NCBI RefSeq assembly: GCF_013074385.2
Contig: NZ_JABEYA020000005.1
Location: 152,288-216,287 of the forward strand
Direction: 5' to 3'
Source of the DNA: Vibrio ostreicida
GTDB taxonomy: Bacteria; Pseudomonadota; Gammaproteobacteria; Enterobacterales; Vibrionaceae
Length of the DNA: 64,000 nt
Below, piece by piece: positions 28,583-37,548 of this stretch; positions within the stretch are counted from its first letter, which is position 1; each line of letters starts with the position of its first letter. The translations under genes and the position numbers were made by a program. A model generated the notes under the pieces. That model made no database searches. It saw nothing but the letters and a program-made list of their open reading frames with translations, and was not told where the DNA came from.

Positions 28583-29218
28583 CTAGCTGAGTTGAATCAC
28601 AGAATACAATTGGACATATTTCCGAACTAATTTTTTGTCGGTTGAGCGTCTCAGCGGATGGGTAAATTTGACGAAATAAGGGCACAGACCAAACTGCTGT
28701 TCTAATGTCTCTGCAAGTTGCTCATCGCTTTCCCGCAAATCAATCCCTTGTGATTTATATTGGCCGAGTTCATCCGGTAAATGGCCCGCCCACCAATGGA
28801 GAAGTTCACGACTTTGCAGGTTCCTCGACATCCAGTGATCGCTAATCAACAGCAATAAATCATTGGGCTGGATCGCATAAGCGTATTCTTGTTGCCAATG
28901 TGTGACGGCTCTAAACAGCTTTTGGCGGCAATTACTGCCCGCACTGACTAGATCAGATGAAAGAACCCAAACCGTTCCAATCTCAGAACTTATTCGGTAA
29001 TGATGTGGATGCTCAGCGTTTGGCATACAATCGAGCGCGACATGCTCACAATGATGACCGAATTCGATCAGGGTTCTGGACAGGCGTCGTGAAAAAGCAA
29101 GACTTAAGTGGTGTTCACTCATACCTTTATTGTGGATAGTCGGATAGTGCTTTTCGCACAACTTCATGCAGTCTGCTTGAAATTCATGCACGCTTTGTAT
29201 TAGTACATCAAGTAGCAA
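28583..29218 (-). CDS. Hypothetical protein (211 aa)
   Basis: I do not recognise a family. The product is soluble with no signal peptide or membrane helix. It has several His/Cys residues (MPNAEHPHHYRISSEIGTVW), and SDHWMSRNLQSRELLHWWAG in the middle. The codon usage and length look like a real gene. The likeliest start is TTG at 29218, because GGAG lies 8 bp upstream and there is no closer ATG in the first 16 codons. Confidence 0.6.
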   Translation of the reverse strand: MLLDVLIQSVHEFQADCMKLCEKHYPTIHNKGMSEHHLSLAFSRRLSRTLIEFGHHCEHVALDCMPNAEHPHHYRISSEIGTVWVLSSDLVSAGSNCRQKLFRAVTHWQQEYAYAIQPNDLLLLISDHWMSRNLQSRELLHWWAGHLPDELGQYKSQGIDLRESDEQLAETLEQQFGLCPYFVKFTHPLRRSTDKKLVRKYVQLYSVIQLS

Positions 29219-29647
29219 GACTTTTCTCCGAAAGAATATTTACACTAATAAGATTAGCATGATTTCGAGAGACTAAACCTACAAAATCTTGAGATTGTTT
29301 AGGGGTTTATGCACAAGATTGAAGTTGTGTCACAACTAAAACACACGAGGTCAATCCCCTTGTTGCACTCTGTCAAAGTTCAGCTAGAAATAACGTCAAA
29401 CGCATCCAATAATACGGTCGAATAGGGTATTCTCTGAATCGCTGTAAATTTGGCTTAAAGAATGGTGCGCCAATTGTCTGGTTAGGAGCGCGTCGCACAT
29501 CCCTATAAGTTCCTTCAAAAAATTTGAATGACTTAATCAAATCCAAACACTTTTATTAATGTAAAGAACCGTAAATACTCTGTTTAACAACGGGAGTAAC
29601 CGATAGTCTCTTTGAAAACGAGAGGCATTAGCAATTGGAATCAGACT
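29219..29647. promoter_or_regulatory. Divergent regulatory gap with a 15-bp palindrome
   Basis: These 429 bp hold no gene I can support. AGTTGTG-T-CACAACT at 29323-29337 is a perfect 15-bp palindrome, a possible operator for the divergent hypothetical gene and the cytochrome b561 gene. The regulator is unknown. Confidence 0.35.
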
Positions 29648-30187
29648 ATGGCATCAGAAGTTAAAAACTATAACGCGGTGGCTCGGGTATTTCACTGGGT
29701 ATCAGCGCTAGTGGTTATCGCAATGTTTGCAGCCGGTCTTTGGATGGTTGACCTTACCTACTATAGTGAATGGTACCGCACGGCACCGCACTGGCATAAA
29801 TCCGTGGGTTTATTGCTGGCGGGGCTCACTGTGCTTCGTGTGATCTGGAAAGTGACCACATCAGCGCCGCACATTGAAGGTCATACACTTGAAAAAATCG
29901 GGGCTCGGCTTGTGCACTTGGCCATGTATTTGGTTTTGTTTGTACTGTTTGCCTCCGGTTACCTTATTTCTACTGAAGATGGTCGTGGAATCGACGTTTT
30001 CAACTGGTTCAGTGTCCCTGGACTGGGTGCTTTATTTGATGACCAAGCGGATCTCTCTGGAGACATTCACTTTTATGCTGCTTGGAGCCTCATTGTGATG
30101 GCAGGGGTGCACGCACTGGCTGCCATAAAACATCATGTGATTAACAAAGACAACACGCTACGCAAAATGATAGGAGCTTCGAAATGA
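29648..30187 (+). CDS. yceJ: Cytochrome b561 (YceJ type)
   Basis: 179 residues from the ATG at 29648; a TTG 12 codons upstream is less likely. There are four membrane helices with heme-ligand histidines: ARVFHWVSAL, PHWHKSVGLLLAGL, LVHLAMYLVLFVLF and WSLIVMAGVHALAAIKHHVI. It is a diheme inner-membrane electron carrier. Its stop overlaps the yceI start (ATGA), a standard YceJ-YceI pair. Confidence 0.9.
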   Translation: MASEVKNYNAVARVFHWVSALVVIAMFAAGLWMVDLTYYSEWYRTAPHWHKSVGLLLAGLTVLRVIWKVTTSAPHIEGHTLEKIGARLVHLAMYLVLFVLFASGYLISTEDGRGIDVFNWFSVPGLGALFDDQADLSGDIHFYAAWSLIVMAGVHALAAIKHHVINKDNTLRKMIGASK

Positions 30188-30753
30188 AAAAAACGTTATT
30201 TGCTACCGGACTAGCAATGGCAATGGCCTTGCCAATGGCGGCAAGCGCGGCGGATTATGTAATTGATACCAAGGGAGCGCATGCTTCGGTTAACTTTAAA
30301 ATCAGCCACCTTGGTTACAGTTTTATCAAAGGTCGATTCAATACCTTTGAGGGTAATTTCTCTTATGATCCTGCCAATGTGACGGCCTCGACGATTGCCG
30401 TCAACATTGATACCACCAGCCTAGATTCAAATCATGCCGAGCGTGATAAGCATATTCGTGGTTCAGACTTTATCAATACATCAAAATTTTCCACCGCGAC
30501 ATTTAATAGCACCAGTGTGGTTGATAAAGGTAACGGGCAATTGGAAGTGAATGGCAACTTAAATCTGCATGGCGTTACCAAGCCGATTACTATCGCCGCT
30601 GAATTCATTGGTGCCGGTGCTGATCCATGGGGTGGTGAGCGCGCTGGTTTCTATGGTACAACGCGCCTTGAGCTTGCCGATTTTGCTATCCCCGTCATGG
30701 GATCATCAAGTTACGTTGACATGGAGTTACATGTCGAAGGGATTAAGAAGTAA
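30184..30753 (+). CDS. yceI: YceI-family periplasmic lipid-binding protein
   Basis: 189 residues. The signal peptide MKKTLFATGLAMAMALPMAA ends at SA before ADYVIDTKGAHASVNFKISH. The lipocalin-like YceI barrel follows, with LGYSFIKGRFNTFEGNFSYD, DKHIRGSDFINTSKFSTATF and LNLHGVTKPITI. Family members bind isoprenoid quinone-like lipids. Coupling to the b561 gene suggests a joint redox or quinone role. Confidence 0.92.
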   Translation: MKKTLFATGLAMAMALPMAASAADYVIDTKGAHASVNFKISHLGYSFIKGRFNTFEGNFSYDPANVTASTIAVNIDTTSLDSNHAERDKHIRGSDFINTSKFSTATFNSTSVVDKGNGQLEVNGNLNLHGVTKPITIAAEFIGAGADPWGGERAGFYGTTRLELADFAIPVMGSSSYVDMELHVEGIKK

Positions 30754-30771
30754 AACAAACCGTTTCAACCA

Positions 30772-30800
30772 ACGCCTCGATATTAGTCGAGGCGTTTTTT
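30772..30800 (+). terminator. Terminator of the yceJ-yceI operon
   Basis: ACGCCTCGA and TCGAGGCGT pair around ATATTAG-type loop bases, followed by T6. The T-run abuts the stop codon of the convergent focA-CBS gene (30799). Confidence 0.85.
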
Positions 30801-32211
30801 ATGCGGACACGGCCAAAACCTTCTCTACATATCGACGCCTCAGTCCTTGCAAAACATGCTGTCGTGTTAATACACCAACCAACTGACCCTTATCAACCAC
30901 AGGAAGAACATGAGGTTTACTGACCCTGATACTTTTGGCACGTTCTTCAAGCGTCAGAGTACTCAAGGTTGTCGCTATTCCCGAACGAGCAACAGGGTAC
31001 AGCTGTTCCTTATCAATACACATAAATTCAACGACCTCCATCAGACTGTCCGTTGGACTGATCGTTATGATATCTCGAGACATGACATCTAAAACCCGAC
31101 GATTGGGATTTGGAACATAATCGTCACACCACAAATCCACCATGACATCGTGAACAGAAAAGAAGCCCATTAGCTGTCCTTGCGCATCGCATACAGGAGC
31201 ACTAATGAGGAGGTTATCGATCAGGATATCCATCGCGTTAGGTATCGGCATCTCACAAGTCAGTGTAATAGGGTTGAGCGTCATGATATCAGAGACCATC
31301 ATCGTTTCAGTCATGTCAATTTCCTCCGTCATTGCTTTATCGCAGTGCGATGAGGCCAAATTGATCGATATTGCCGCCTTGATAGGTCGGCGATAAAGAC
31401 ACCAGTTGACAAAGCCAACAAGTCCCGCGCCCCCCACGATATTACCTAAGGTAACCGGAATAAGATTCGCGATTAAAAAGCGCTCAAAAGTCACATCACT
31501 GAATTGAAGAGGCGAAGTCGCAATCGCATCCCAAAAGCTTTGCGGGGCAAAGTGTTGAATAATGATTCCCAGAGGGATCATGAACATATTGGCCACGCAG
31601 TGTTCAAAGCCACTAGAGACAAACAGGGCAACAGGCAGCATTGTCATTAATGCCTTTGTCAGCACATCGGGTGTGCTGAAAGTCATCCATATGGCGAGAC
31701 AGACCAGTAGATTACATAATATGCCCAAAGCAAAGGCTTCAGTAAAAGAATGCTGCAATTTGTACTGCGCTATCTTGAGGGCATTTAATCCCCATTGCCC
31801 GTTGTCCATTTGGTATAGACTTGCCCCCATAACCAATATCACCAATGCCATTGCACCGAGATAGTTACCAATGTAAACCTTTCCCCAAACAGACAGCATA
31901 TTTGACAGCGTAATCTGTTTATTCGCCCAAGCAATGCTCGACAGGACCGAACTGGTAAACAATTCTCCCCCACAAATCACAATGAGAATAAGACCAATAC
32001 TAAACACGAGCCCGCCGGCTAAGCGAGTTAACCCCCAGTTCATTGATCCATTGCCGGTGGTGACCGTGATGTAAAAAACAAAAGCCAAGCCAATAAACAC
32101 CCCAGCCATCATGGCAAGAACGACGGTAACTCGGGTACTTTTTGTTGTCTTAGCAAGGGCGTATTTTTCTGCCTCTACCATCATCTCGGCGGGTGAAAAG
32201 GATGAAGTCAT
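30799..32211 (-). CDS. Formate/nitrite transporter fused to a CBS-domain pair
   Basis: 470 residues. Residues 1-285 are a FocA/NirC channel with six membrane helices and FNT signatures such as GGELFTSSVL, GNYLGAMALVIL and SSGFEHCVANMFMIP (the central His region). Residues about 300-465 add two CBS motifs: VSDIMTLNPITLTCEMPIP to FFSVHDVMVDLW, and VLDVMSRDIITISPTDSLME to VLPVVDKGQLVGVLTRQHVL. Standalone FocA is about 285 residues. The extension suggests gating by an adenine nucleotide, which is inference. Confidence 0.88.
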   Translation of the reverse strand: MTSSFSPAEMMVEAEKYALAKTTKSTRVTVVLAMMAGVFIGLAFVFYITVTTGNGSMNWGLTRLAGGLVFSIGLILIVICGGELFTSSVLSSIAWANKQITLSNMLSVWGKVYIGNYLGAMALVILVMGASLYQMDNGQWGLNALKIAQYKLQHSFTEAFALGILCNLLVCLAIWMTFSTPDVLTKALMTMLPVALFVSSGFEHCVANMFMIPLGIIIQHFAPQSFWDAIATSPLQFSDVTFERFLIANLIPVTLGNIVGGAGLVGFVNWCLYRRPIKAAISINLASSHCDKAMTEEIDMTETMMVSDIMTLNPITLTCEMPIPNAMDILIDNLLISAPVCDAQGQLMGFFSVHDVMVDLWCDDYVPNPNRRVLDVMSRDIITISPTDSLMEVVEFMCIDKEQLYPVARSGIATTLSTLTLEERAKSIRVSKPHVLPVVDKGQLVGVLTRQHVLQGLRRRYVEKVLAVSA

Positions 32212-32573
32212 GATCGTGCGAGTCTCCTATACACTGTTGTTGAACGAACGGGACCGAAAGCTCAGAAATGGACTACTCTCCAAACATCCTATGATAAAGA
32301 TTGCAATAAGCGAGTACAAAACTAAAGTGCATTAAATTGCGTATTGTGAGAGTCCAAATCAATATCAAAGGCGGGGAGAGTAGCCCGCTCAGTGTGTTGA
32401 CGTCAGCGATCGTACTATTTCATGACATAATTAATTTTAGATCACATATTTTTTATTTTGTTGCAATTATATTACTTTTTTATGTGATATTTATCTTAAC
32501 AATGCGCCGCTTTTCGTTTTACTATTTCGCTTTGTAATTTTTGGCCTTTTAGAGGCACATCAAGCGAGGCTCT
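32212..32573. promoter_or_regulatory. AT-rich divergent promoter region
   Basis: These 362 bp lie between the leftward focA-CBS and the rightward DUF1097 gene. The part from 32420 is very AT-rich. Isolated TGTGAT/ATCACA half-sites are present (about 32438 and 32480) but not as a proper CRP/FNR palindrome. A 66-codon ORF inside it shows no protein-like features. Confidence 0.4.
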
Positions 32574-33077
32574 ATGAGCACACTGTATGCGATTGCACTA
32601 ACAACCGGCATTCTTTCAGGACTTTGGGGATGGGTCGCCATTTCTCTAGGATTGTTGTCTTGGGCCGGCTTTTTGGGCTGTACCAGCTATTTTGCCGCCC
32701 CAATCAGTGGTGCAAAAGGATTAGCAATAAGCTTAATCACCAATATGGCAGGTGTATTTTGGGCAATGGTGATCATCCATGTGTCACAATTCTTATCGGC
32801 TGAAGTCTTAGGCTATGCCGCGACAGCGGTTGTCGCGTTTTTGATGTGTGTACAAGCACAACAGCGCTGGCTGAGTTACATCCCTGGGACATTCATTGGC
32901 TGCTGTGCCACGTTTGCCGCTCAGGGGCAATGGCAACTTGTCGCCCCTTCGCTGGTCATTGGTGGTGTCTTTGGCTACCTGATGAAAACCAGTGGCCTCT
33001 GGTTACACAAGCAATCATCAACCCCATCAAGCGACTCATTACCCAAGGGGTCAGCGCAATCAACCAACCCTGAATAA
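32574..33077 (+). CDS. DUF1097 membrane protein (YcdZ-like)
   Basis: 167 residues, mostly hydrophobic, with four to five membrane helices (TTGILSGLWGWVAISLGLLS, GFLGCTSYFAAPISGAKGLA, GVFWAMVIIHVSQF). This is the pattern of the DUF1097/YcdZ family. The C-terminus is hydrophilic and Ser/Pro rich. Function is unestablished. It is convergent with ybjD, with stop codons adjacent. Confidence 0.8.
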   Translation: MSTLYAIALTTGILSGLWGWVAISLGLLSWAGFLGCTSYFAAPISGAKGLAISLITNMAGVFWAMVIIHVSQFLSAEVLGYAATAVVAFLMCVQAQQRWLSYIPGTFIGCCATFAAQGQWQLVAPSLVIGGVFGYLMKTSGLWLHKQSSTPSSDSLPKGSAQSTNPE

Positions 33078-34709
33078 TTAGGTATTGGCGTTCGCCATGG
33101 TCACAACTCGCTTCAGTGTCCATCTGAGCAATAAAGGAATGCACTCACTTCCCTGATCTTCACAATGAGAGACAATCGCGAGCGCTAAATCGGGCTTGGC
33201 GAACTTTTTCAGTACACGAGTGACGACTTTTTTCGCAGGAATAGGGTGGTCTGCAGGGATCTTCACCATTTGTTTAAAAAAAGATTCAAAACCATGATTG
33301 TATAGATAATGCTCGATATCTTGGTCAGGTAACTCAGTCAAACGATGGCGCTCATGCTCATTTTCGAGCTGCGCTCGTACCGCCGCAGCGTATTTTTTTC
33401 CAGCAGAATCGCCGTCGGTAACGACATGCCAATCAATCCCAAATGCTTTGGCAGCTTTGAGCAAAGAGCGCAGGCCCGACTGCGCAAATTCAATAATCTG
33501 AACCCCCTCGGCTGCCAAGTTGTAACCACACTGGTTGGCGAGCTCGTTAAATAACCATACTTCGGTTTCGCCCTCCACCAATAACCAGCAACGAGCAAAT
33601 AACGCCCCAGTACGATGGAAGCGAATATGGAATCCAATGCGTCTCAACTCATCTTTGCTGAAGCCTTTCGATGGTAAGTATGTGCTGATCGTTCGATCTG
33701 ATTGACGAACGAGACGACGAACACTTCTCAAAGGGACTTGGCCGAGTAAATCGCCGCTGTTGGTCGTCAGGATTTTCTGCATCGGCAACAGCTGAAGTAA
33801 ACTCCAAGCTCTGGCTAAGTGGGTGGGGTGAAGTCGACCTTCGGGATCTTCTAAAATGAGGAGTGGTCGAGCGCAACGGCGCAGTTTGTTTGGGCCTTTG
33901 GCTTGCAAATAGGCATTCAGCAATCCCATAAAAAGCAAACGTGTTTGTTTACTGTTGGTCTCTTCGACGATTTGAGAAATGCTTTTTTTGGTTGGCTTAC
34001 CACTAAAAAAAATTCCGTCTCTTTGCTTACGTGGGTTTTTCCGTGAACTCGACTTAAATGAAAAATAGTGATCGACCAACACACTCATGGATTTTAGGCT
34101 GCTTTTCATCTCCCCTTTATTGACATGACCAGGAATGGACATGAGCCGCCGACAAGTGTTATCAATGCGTTTTTCTATCAAGCTATTGTTATCAACCCGA
34201 GTCGTTGGCGGCCGTTGAAAACGTCGTGAGTCTTTGAGACGTATCACAGGATGAAGCGTCATTAATTCCTGAGCTAATTTTTCAGAATGGTGCAAGCGTA
34301 AAGGGTTGCCGGATTTATCAAGAAACGTATATCGGGTTTCAATATCGTAGCCATCTCGGCTTGCACTCAACTGGTAAATAATCTTGTTGTCGCCTTGATC
34401 ATTCTGAATCCAAATCGGCTTTATTTTGCGATAACGTCCGGAATCAATCTCCTTCTTATCATTTGATATCAAGCTGATTACGATTTGAAGATGTTGCGTT
34501 TGTGGATGTGAACTCGAATAATCGACGTGAAAGTCTGTCATTTCGAACTGATAAGGCACGCCTTCTGGAGGTAGGGCGACCGAAAGAGCATCAAGAAGAG
34601 ACGATTTGCCCCACGTATTTTCTCCAATTAGGGTAGTGAGTTCATCGAATGCAATGGAGAGTCGTTTTATCCCACGAAAACCGGAAATCTCGATCCGCTC
34701 TAGCAGCAT
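33078..34709 (-). CDS. ybjD: YbjD, OLD-family ATPase/TOPRIM nuclease
   Basis: 543 residues, close to E. coli YbjD (552). The N-terminal ATPase starts LLERIEISGFRGIKRLSIAF and has Walker A IGENTWGKSSLLDAL. The Walker B-like LLILEDPEGRLHPTHLA sits near residue 285. The C-terminal TOPRIM domain has LLVEGETEVWLFNELA (Glu) and VVTDGDSAGKKYA (DxD-type). It probably binds and nicks DNA in repair or phage-related processes. No helicase partner is adjacent, so a Gabija-type defence pair is not supported. Confidence 0.88.
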   Translation of the reverse strand: MLLERIEISGFRGIKRLSIAFDELTTLIGENTWGKSSLLDALSVALPPEGVPYQFEMTDFHVDYSSSHPQTQHLQIVISLISNDKKEIDSGRYRKIKPIWIQNDQGDNKIIYQLSASRDGYDIETRYTFLDKSGNPLRLHHSEKLAQELMTLHPVIRLKDSRRFQRPPTTRVDNNSLIEKRIDNTCRRLMSIPGHVNKGEMKSSLKSMSVLVDHYFSFKSSSRKNPRKQRDGIFFSGKPTKKSISQIVEETNSKQTRLLFMGLLNAYLQAKGPNKLRRCARPLLILEDPEGRLHPTHLARAWSLLQLLPMQKILTTNSGDLLGQVPLRSVRRLVRQSDRTISTYLPSKGFSKDELRRIGFHIRFHRTGALFARCWLLVEGETEVWLFNELANQCGYNLAAEGVQIIEFAQSGLRSLLKAAKAFGIDWHVVTDGDSAGKKYAAAVRAQLENEHERHRLTELPDQDIEHYLYNHGFESFFKQMVKIPADHPIPAKKVVTRVLKKFAKPDLALAIVSHCEDQGSECIPLLLRWTLKRVVTMANANT

Positions 34710-34939
34710 ATAGTGATCCTATTTGAACTTACGCCATTTAATTGTAATAGATTTGCCCTGAGTAAGCAGACGCTTAACTCACAAACTGAATCTTTTTCAG
34801 CGAGTAAATCCTGCTAATTTTGGGAGATCCTCATCATACTACTGAGTGTATAGACAATAAAGTTGCAGTATAAAAGTGTGAAAATTAATGAATTTGACAT
34901 CAAGGATGGGTTAGGATGTAAGGGAAAAGAGAGAAAAAT

Positions 34940-36685
34940 ATGACGAATAAAAACAATAAAGCCGCCAAAATCAGGCTAGCACACATTAATGATACGCATT
35001 CCCACTTTGAACCAACGTCGCTTCAACTGACCCTTAATGTCGATGGACAAGCCCTAGAGCCCTACGTAAGCGCAGGGGGTTTTGCTCGGATCGCAAGTCG
35101 AAAAAAACAGCTTGAAGACAAGATCACAGACGACCGTACTATGCTCTTTCTGCACGCCGGAGATTGCTTTCAAGGCACACTTTATTTTTCTATATTTAAA
35201 GGTGAAGCCAACGCCACAATGCTCAATGCGTTAAAGATTGACGCGATGGCGCTCGGTAATCACGAGCTCGACATGGGCAACTTACCCGTAGCCAAATTTG
35301 CTCGACAGATTGAATTTCCCTTACTCGCTGGCAACTGGGACCTTTCACAAGAACACAATGACAAAAGTTACACCTTGAAAGATCAACAACATGTCTACGG
35401 ATTTGAACCAAGCACACGATCGGCCAAATGGATCGTAAAGCAGGCTCAAGGTGAGGCGATAGCGATCTTCTCATTGGCCTTGGATAAAATGTCGGATATC
35501 AGTAATCCTGATGCAGATACCCCGTTTATTAATGCGAAAGAAACAGCAAAAAATACGGTTGAATTGATCCGTCGTCAAGGCATCAACAAAATTATACTAC
35601 TTAGCCATATGGGCTATGACGCTGATCTCACTATGGCAGAACACGTGGAGGGCATTGGCCTGATTGTCGGCGGACACAGTCATCGTTTACAAGGTGACTT
35701 CAGCGCTCTTGGCCTCAAAAAGGACGATGAATATGGGGTTAAGATAAATCATACTTATGTGGTTCAGGCAGGGTATCACGCCTTGAGTATGGGCCACTGC
35801 GATGTCGATTTTAACGCCGACGGACACATAACCCGCTTTGAAGGAAAAAATGAGTTGCTGCTCGGTCGCCGGGTTTTCCTTGATGCGAGTATGAGCCAAG
35901 CCACGGAGACCGTTCCTTACAGGACTGCAAGGGCATATATTGATCATCACCCGAATGTGTTGGTATGTAAAAAGGACCCTTTCGTACAAAAATTGTTGAC
36001 CGATAGGTACGTCAATAAAGTTCGAGAATTACAACGCCATGTCATTGCCCATGCCAACCGTCAGCTGAGGCATGTGCGTATTCCTGATGATCTCGGTGCC
36101 AGTGAACTTGCACCTCTGGTGGCCGAATCCTTTGCCTATTGCATGAATAAACAAGGCCATGCTGTCGACTTCGCAATCCACAACGCGGGAGGAGTTCGTA
36201 ATTCCCTTAACCGTGGTGATGTTTCTGTTGCTGATGTCGCAGGGAAGTTGCTCCCTTTTGCGGTTCCCGTCGGCGTCTATCTGCTGAAAGGGAAAGATAT
36301 TGCCGCAGTATTGGAAGGGGCAATCAATAACGCCACCAATAACGGCCTTGTCGGCACAGGGGATGGCTCTTATCCCTATACCTTTAACCTCAACTTTGAA
36401 TATTTTCCTGATGCCCCAATGGGGAAGCGAATACAAGACTTAGAAATCTATTCTGAACTCAGTGGTTGGAGCCCAGTGGACGACGAGCGCGAGTATTGTG
36501 GCACCTCGTCAGCCTATACCATGAAAGGCAAAGAGGGCTACGACGCCATCGTCAACATGCAAGGCGAAGGGGTGATTACAGAGACCTCCATGGCCGATTG
36601 TTTTATTGAATGCATGAGTGATGATCCAGCCTGGCTCAACCGCCCTAACAACCCAATGCAGATATGGTGGCACAAAGGTTGCTAA
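34940..36685 (+). CDS. 5'-nucleotidase/metallophosphatase-family enzyme
   Basis: 581 residues. The metallophosphatase domain has IRLAHINDTHSHFEP (metal ligands), FLHAGDCFQGT, ALGNHELDMG, LLSHMGYDADL and GLIVGGHSHRLQG. The C-terminal 5'-nucleotidase domain has DFAIHNAGGVRNSLNRGDVS, KLLPFAVPVGVYLLKG and a substrate-stacking region near GDGSYPYTFNLNFEYFP. Unlike UshA it begins MTNKNNKAAKI, with no signal peptide or lipobox, so a cytoplasmic location or other export route is implied. Confidence 0.88.
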   Translation: MTNKNNKAAKIRLAHINDTHSHFEPTSLQLTLNVDGQALEPYVSAGGFARIASRKKQLEDKITDDRTMLFLHAGDCFQGTLYFSIFKGEANATMLNALKIDAMALGNHELDMGNLPVAKFARQIEFPLLAGNWDLSQEHNDKSYTLKDQQHVYGFEPSTRSAKWIVKQAQGEAIAIFSLALDKMSDISNPDADTPFINAKETAKNTVELIRRQGINKIILLSHMGYDADLTMAEHVEGIGLIVGGHSHRLQGDFSALGLKKDDEYGVKINHTYVVQAGYHALSMGHCDVDFNADGHITRFEGKNELLLGRRVFLDASMSQATETVPYRTARAYIDHHPNVLVCKKDPFVQKLLTDRYVNKVRELQRHVIAHANRQLRHVRIPDDLGASELAPLVAESFAYCMNKQGHAVDFAIHNAGGVRNSLNRGDVSVADVAGKLLPFAVPVGVYLLKGKDIAAVLEGAINNATNNGLVGTGDGSYPYTFNLNFEYFPDAPMGKRIQDLEIYSELSGWSPVDDEREYCGTSSAYTMKGKEGYDAIVNMQGEGVITETSMADCFIECMSDDPAWLNRPNNPMQIWWHKGC

Positions 36686-36729
36686 TTGATAAGTGGGTTA
36701 GTTAGATAAATAGTGCTCAGGAGGTTTCC

Positions 36730-36825
36730 ATGTGGCGCAGAGATTTAGTCGATATTGTTATTGTTGTAAGCTGGGTAGGCGTTTGGTCCGCATTGGTTTA
36801 CTTTGTCCCGATTGGGGGCATATAA
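36730..36825 (+). CDS. 31-residue single-pass membrane protein
   Basis: It reads MWRRDLVDIVIVVSWVGVWS then ALVYFVPIGGI. A strong AGGAGG-like ribosome site (CAGGAGGTTTCC) precedes the ATG, two N-terminal arginines follow, and a 20-residue hydrophobic helix makes up the rest. A perfect terminator lies 30 bp downstream. It follows the 5'-nucleotidase by 44 bp and may share its transcript. I know of no family. Confidence 0.6.
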   Translation: MWRRDLVDIVIVVSWVGVWSALVYFVPIGGI

Positions 36826-36852
36826 CTCGCTAGTGAGCCCACTGCGACTTTG

Positions 36853-36878
36853 AAAGGAGCCTAAATAGGCTCCTTTTT
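36853..36878 (+). terminator. Rho-independent terminator
   Basis: AGGAGCCTA and TAGGCTCCT pair around two A, followed by T4. It ends the 5'-nucleotidase/small-protein transcript. Confidence 0.85.
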
Positions 36879-37241
36879 GTATTGGGCAAGACTCAATTAT
36901 GCGTACAGTCATTGAATGGGTGAAGGCAGCCAATCATAACGAAATGAATACTTTTACTAATTGAAAATTCATAACCAGAGCAAGTTTTTGCATTTTCCCA
37001 TGTGAAATAAATGTGACAAGAAGCAAACTAAAAGACTAACAAACTGCTCACTATGTGTTCCTTGTGAGTGTTTATTCACAATTTAGCGGTTTTAGTGCAT
37101 TATTCTTCCGCCCCTTTGTTAATTAATTGTTATATTACAAAAACTAATCCGAAGGGTAAAGAATTGTCATTTCTGGTAACGCAAGAAGTTGCTTATTATT
37201 CCCTCAAGCAAACAAATGAAATGATTTATAGAGAGGCACTT
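36879..37241. other. Gap upstream of the 62-aa gene
   Basis: These 363 bp are AT-rich with no supported gene. A TGTGA-N8-TCACA inverted repeat (37063-37080) has the wrong spacing for CRP. They probably contain the promoter of the following small gene. Confidence 0.35.
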
Positions 37242-37430
37242 ATGGCACAAACAATGCAAATCGGGACCGTTGACGCTCCAATCTCTATGGACAAAAAAAC
37301 CTACTCGGTTACTTTCAAAGGATTGATTGCACACTTGTTCGATATTCTTTTTACTGACAATGCACCCCGTGCGTTTTATGCCGGAAACATGTCGGGCCAC
37401 ATGCAAAAAGATATTGGCCTAACTCGCTAA
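37242..37430 (+). CDS. Hypothetical small protein (62 aa)
   Basis: The ATG at 37242 has AGAGG about 6 bp upstream. The frame runs open further 5' but without a ribosome site. It reads MAQTMQIGTVDAPISMDKKT and continues through FKGLIAHLFDILFTDNAPRA to MQKDIGLTR. There is no signal peptide or full membrane helix. I do not recognise it. A strong terminator follows, so it forms its own transcription unit. Confidence 0.6.
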   Translation: MAQTMQIGTVDAPISMDKKTYSVTFKGLIAHLFDILFTDNAPRAFYAGNMSGHMQKDIGLTR

Positions 37431-37448
37431 ACACAAAATGAATATTTA

Positions 37449-37477
37449 AGACGCCAGCAACAATGCTGGCGTCTTTG
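37449..37477 (+). terminator. Rho-independent terminator
   Basis: AGACGCCAGC and GCTGGCGTCT form a perfect 10-bp stem with loop AACAAT, followed by TTGTTTTT. Confidence 0.88.
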
Positions 37478-37548
37478 TTTTTGACATCAATGAAAGAGAA
37501 CTCTGAGTCAGTCGGTCAGTATCAGTATCTGAACTTGGGGATCGATCG

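Noticed and set aside
32337..32537. 66-codon ORF between focA-CBS and the DUF1097 gene
   Set aside because: It has an AT-driven composition and no ribosome site, and lies in an evident promoter region.
33078..34709. OLD-family nuclease as a Gabija-type defence system
   Set aside because: Defence pairs need an adjacent UvrD-like helicase. The neighbours are a DUF1097 gene and a 5'-nucleotidase, and the protein matches the widespread core gene ybjD.
37063..37080. CRP site TGTGA-N8-TCACA
   Set aside because: CRP needs a 6-bp spacer; 8 bp puts the half-sites out of phase.
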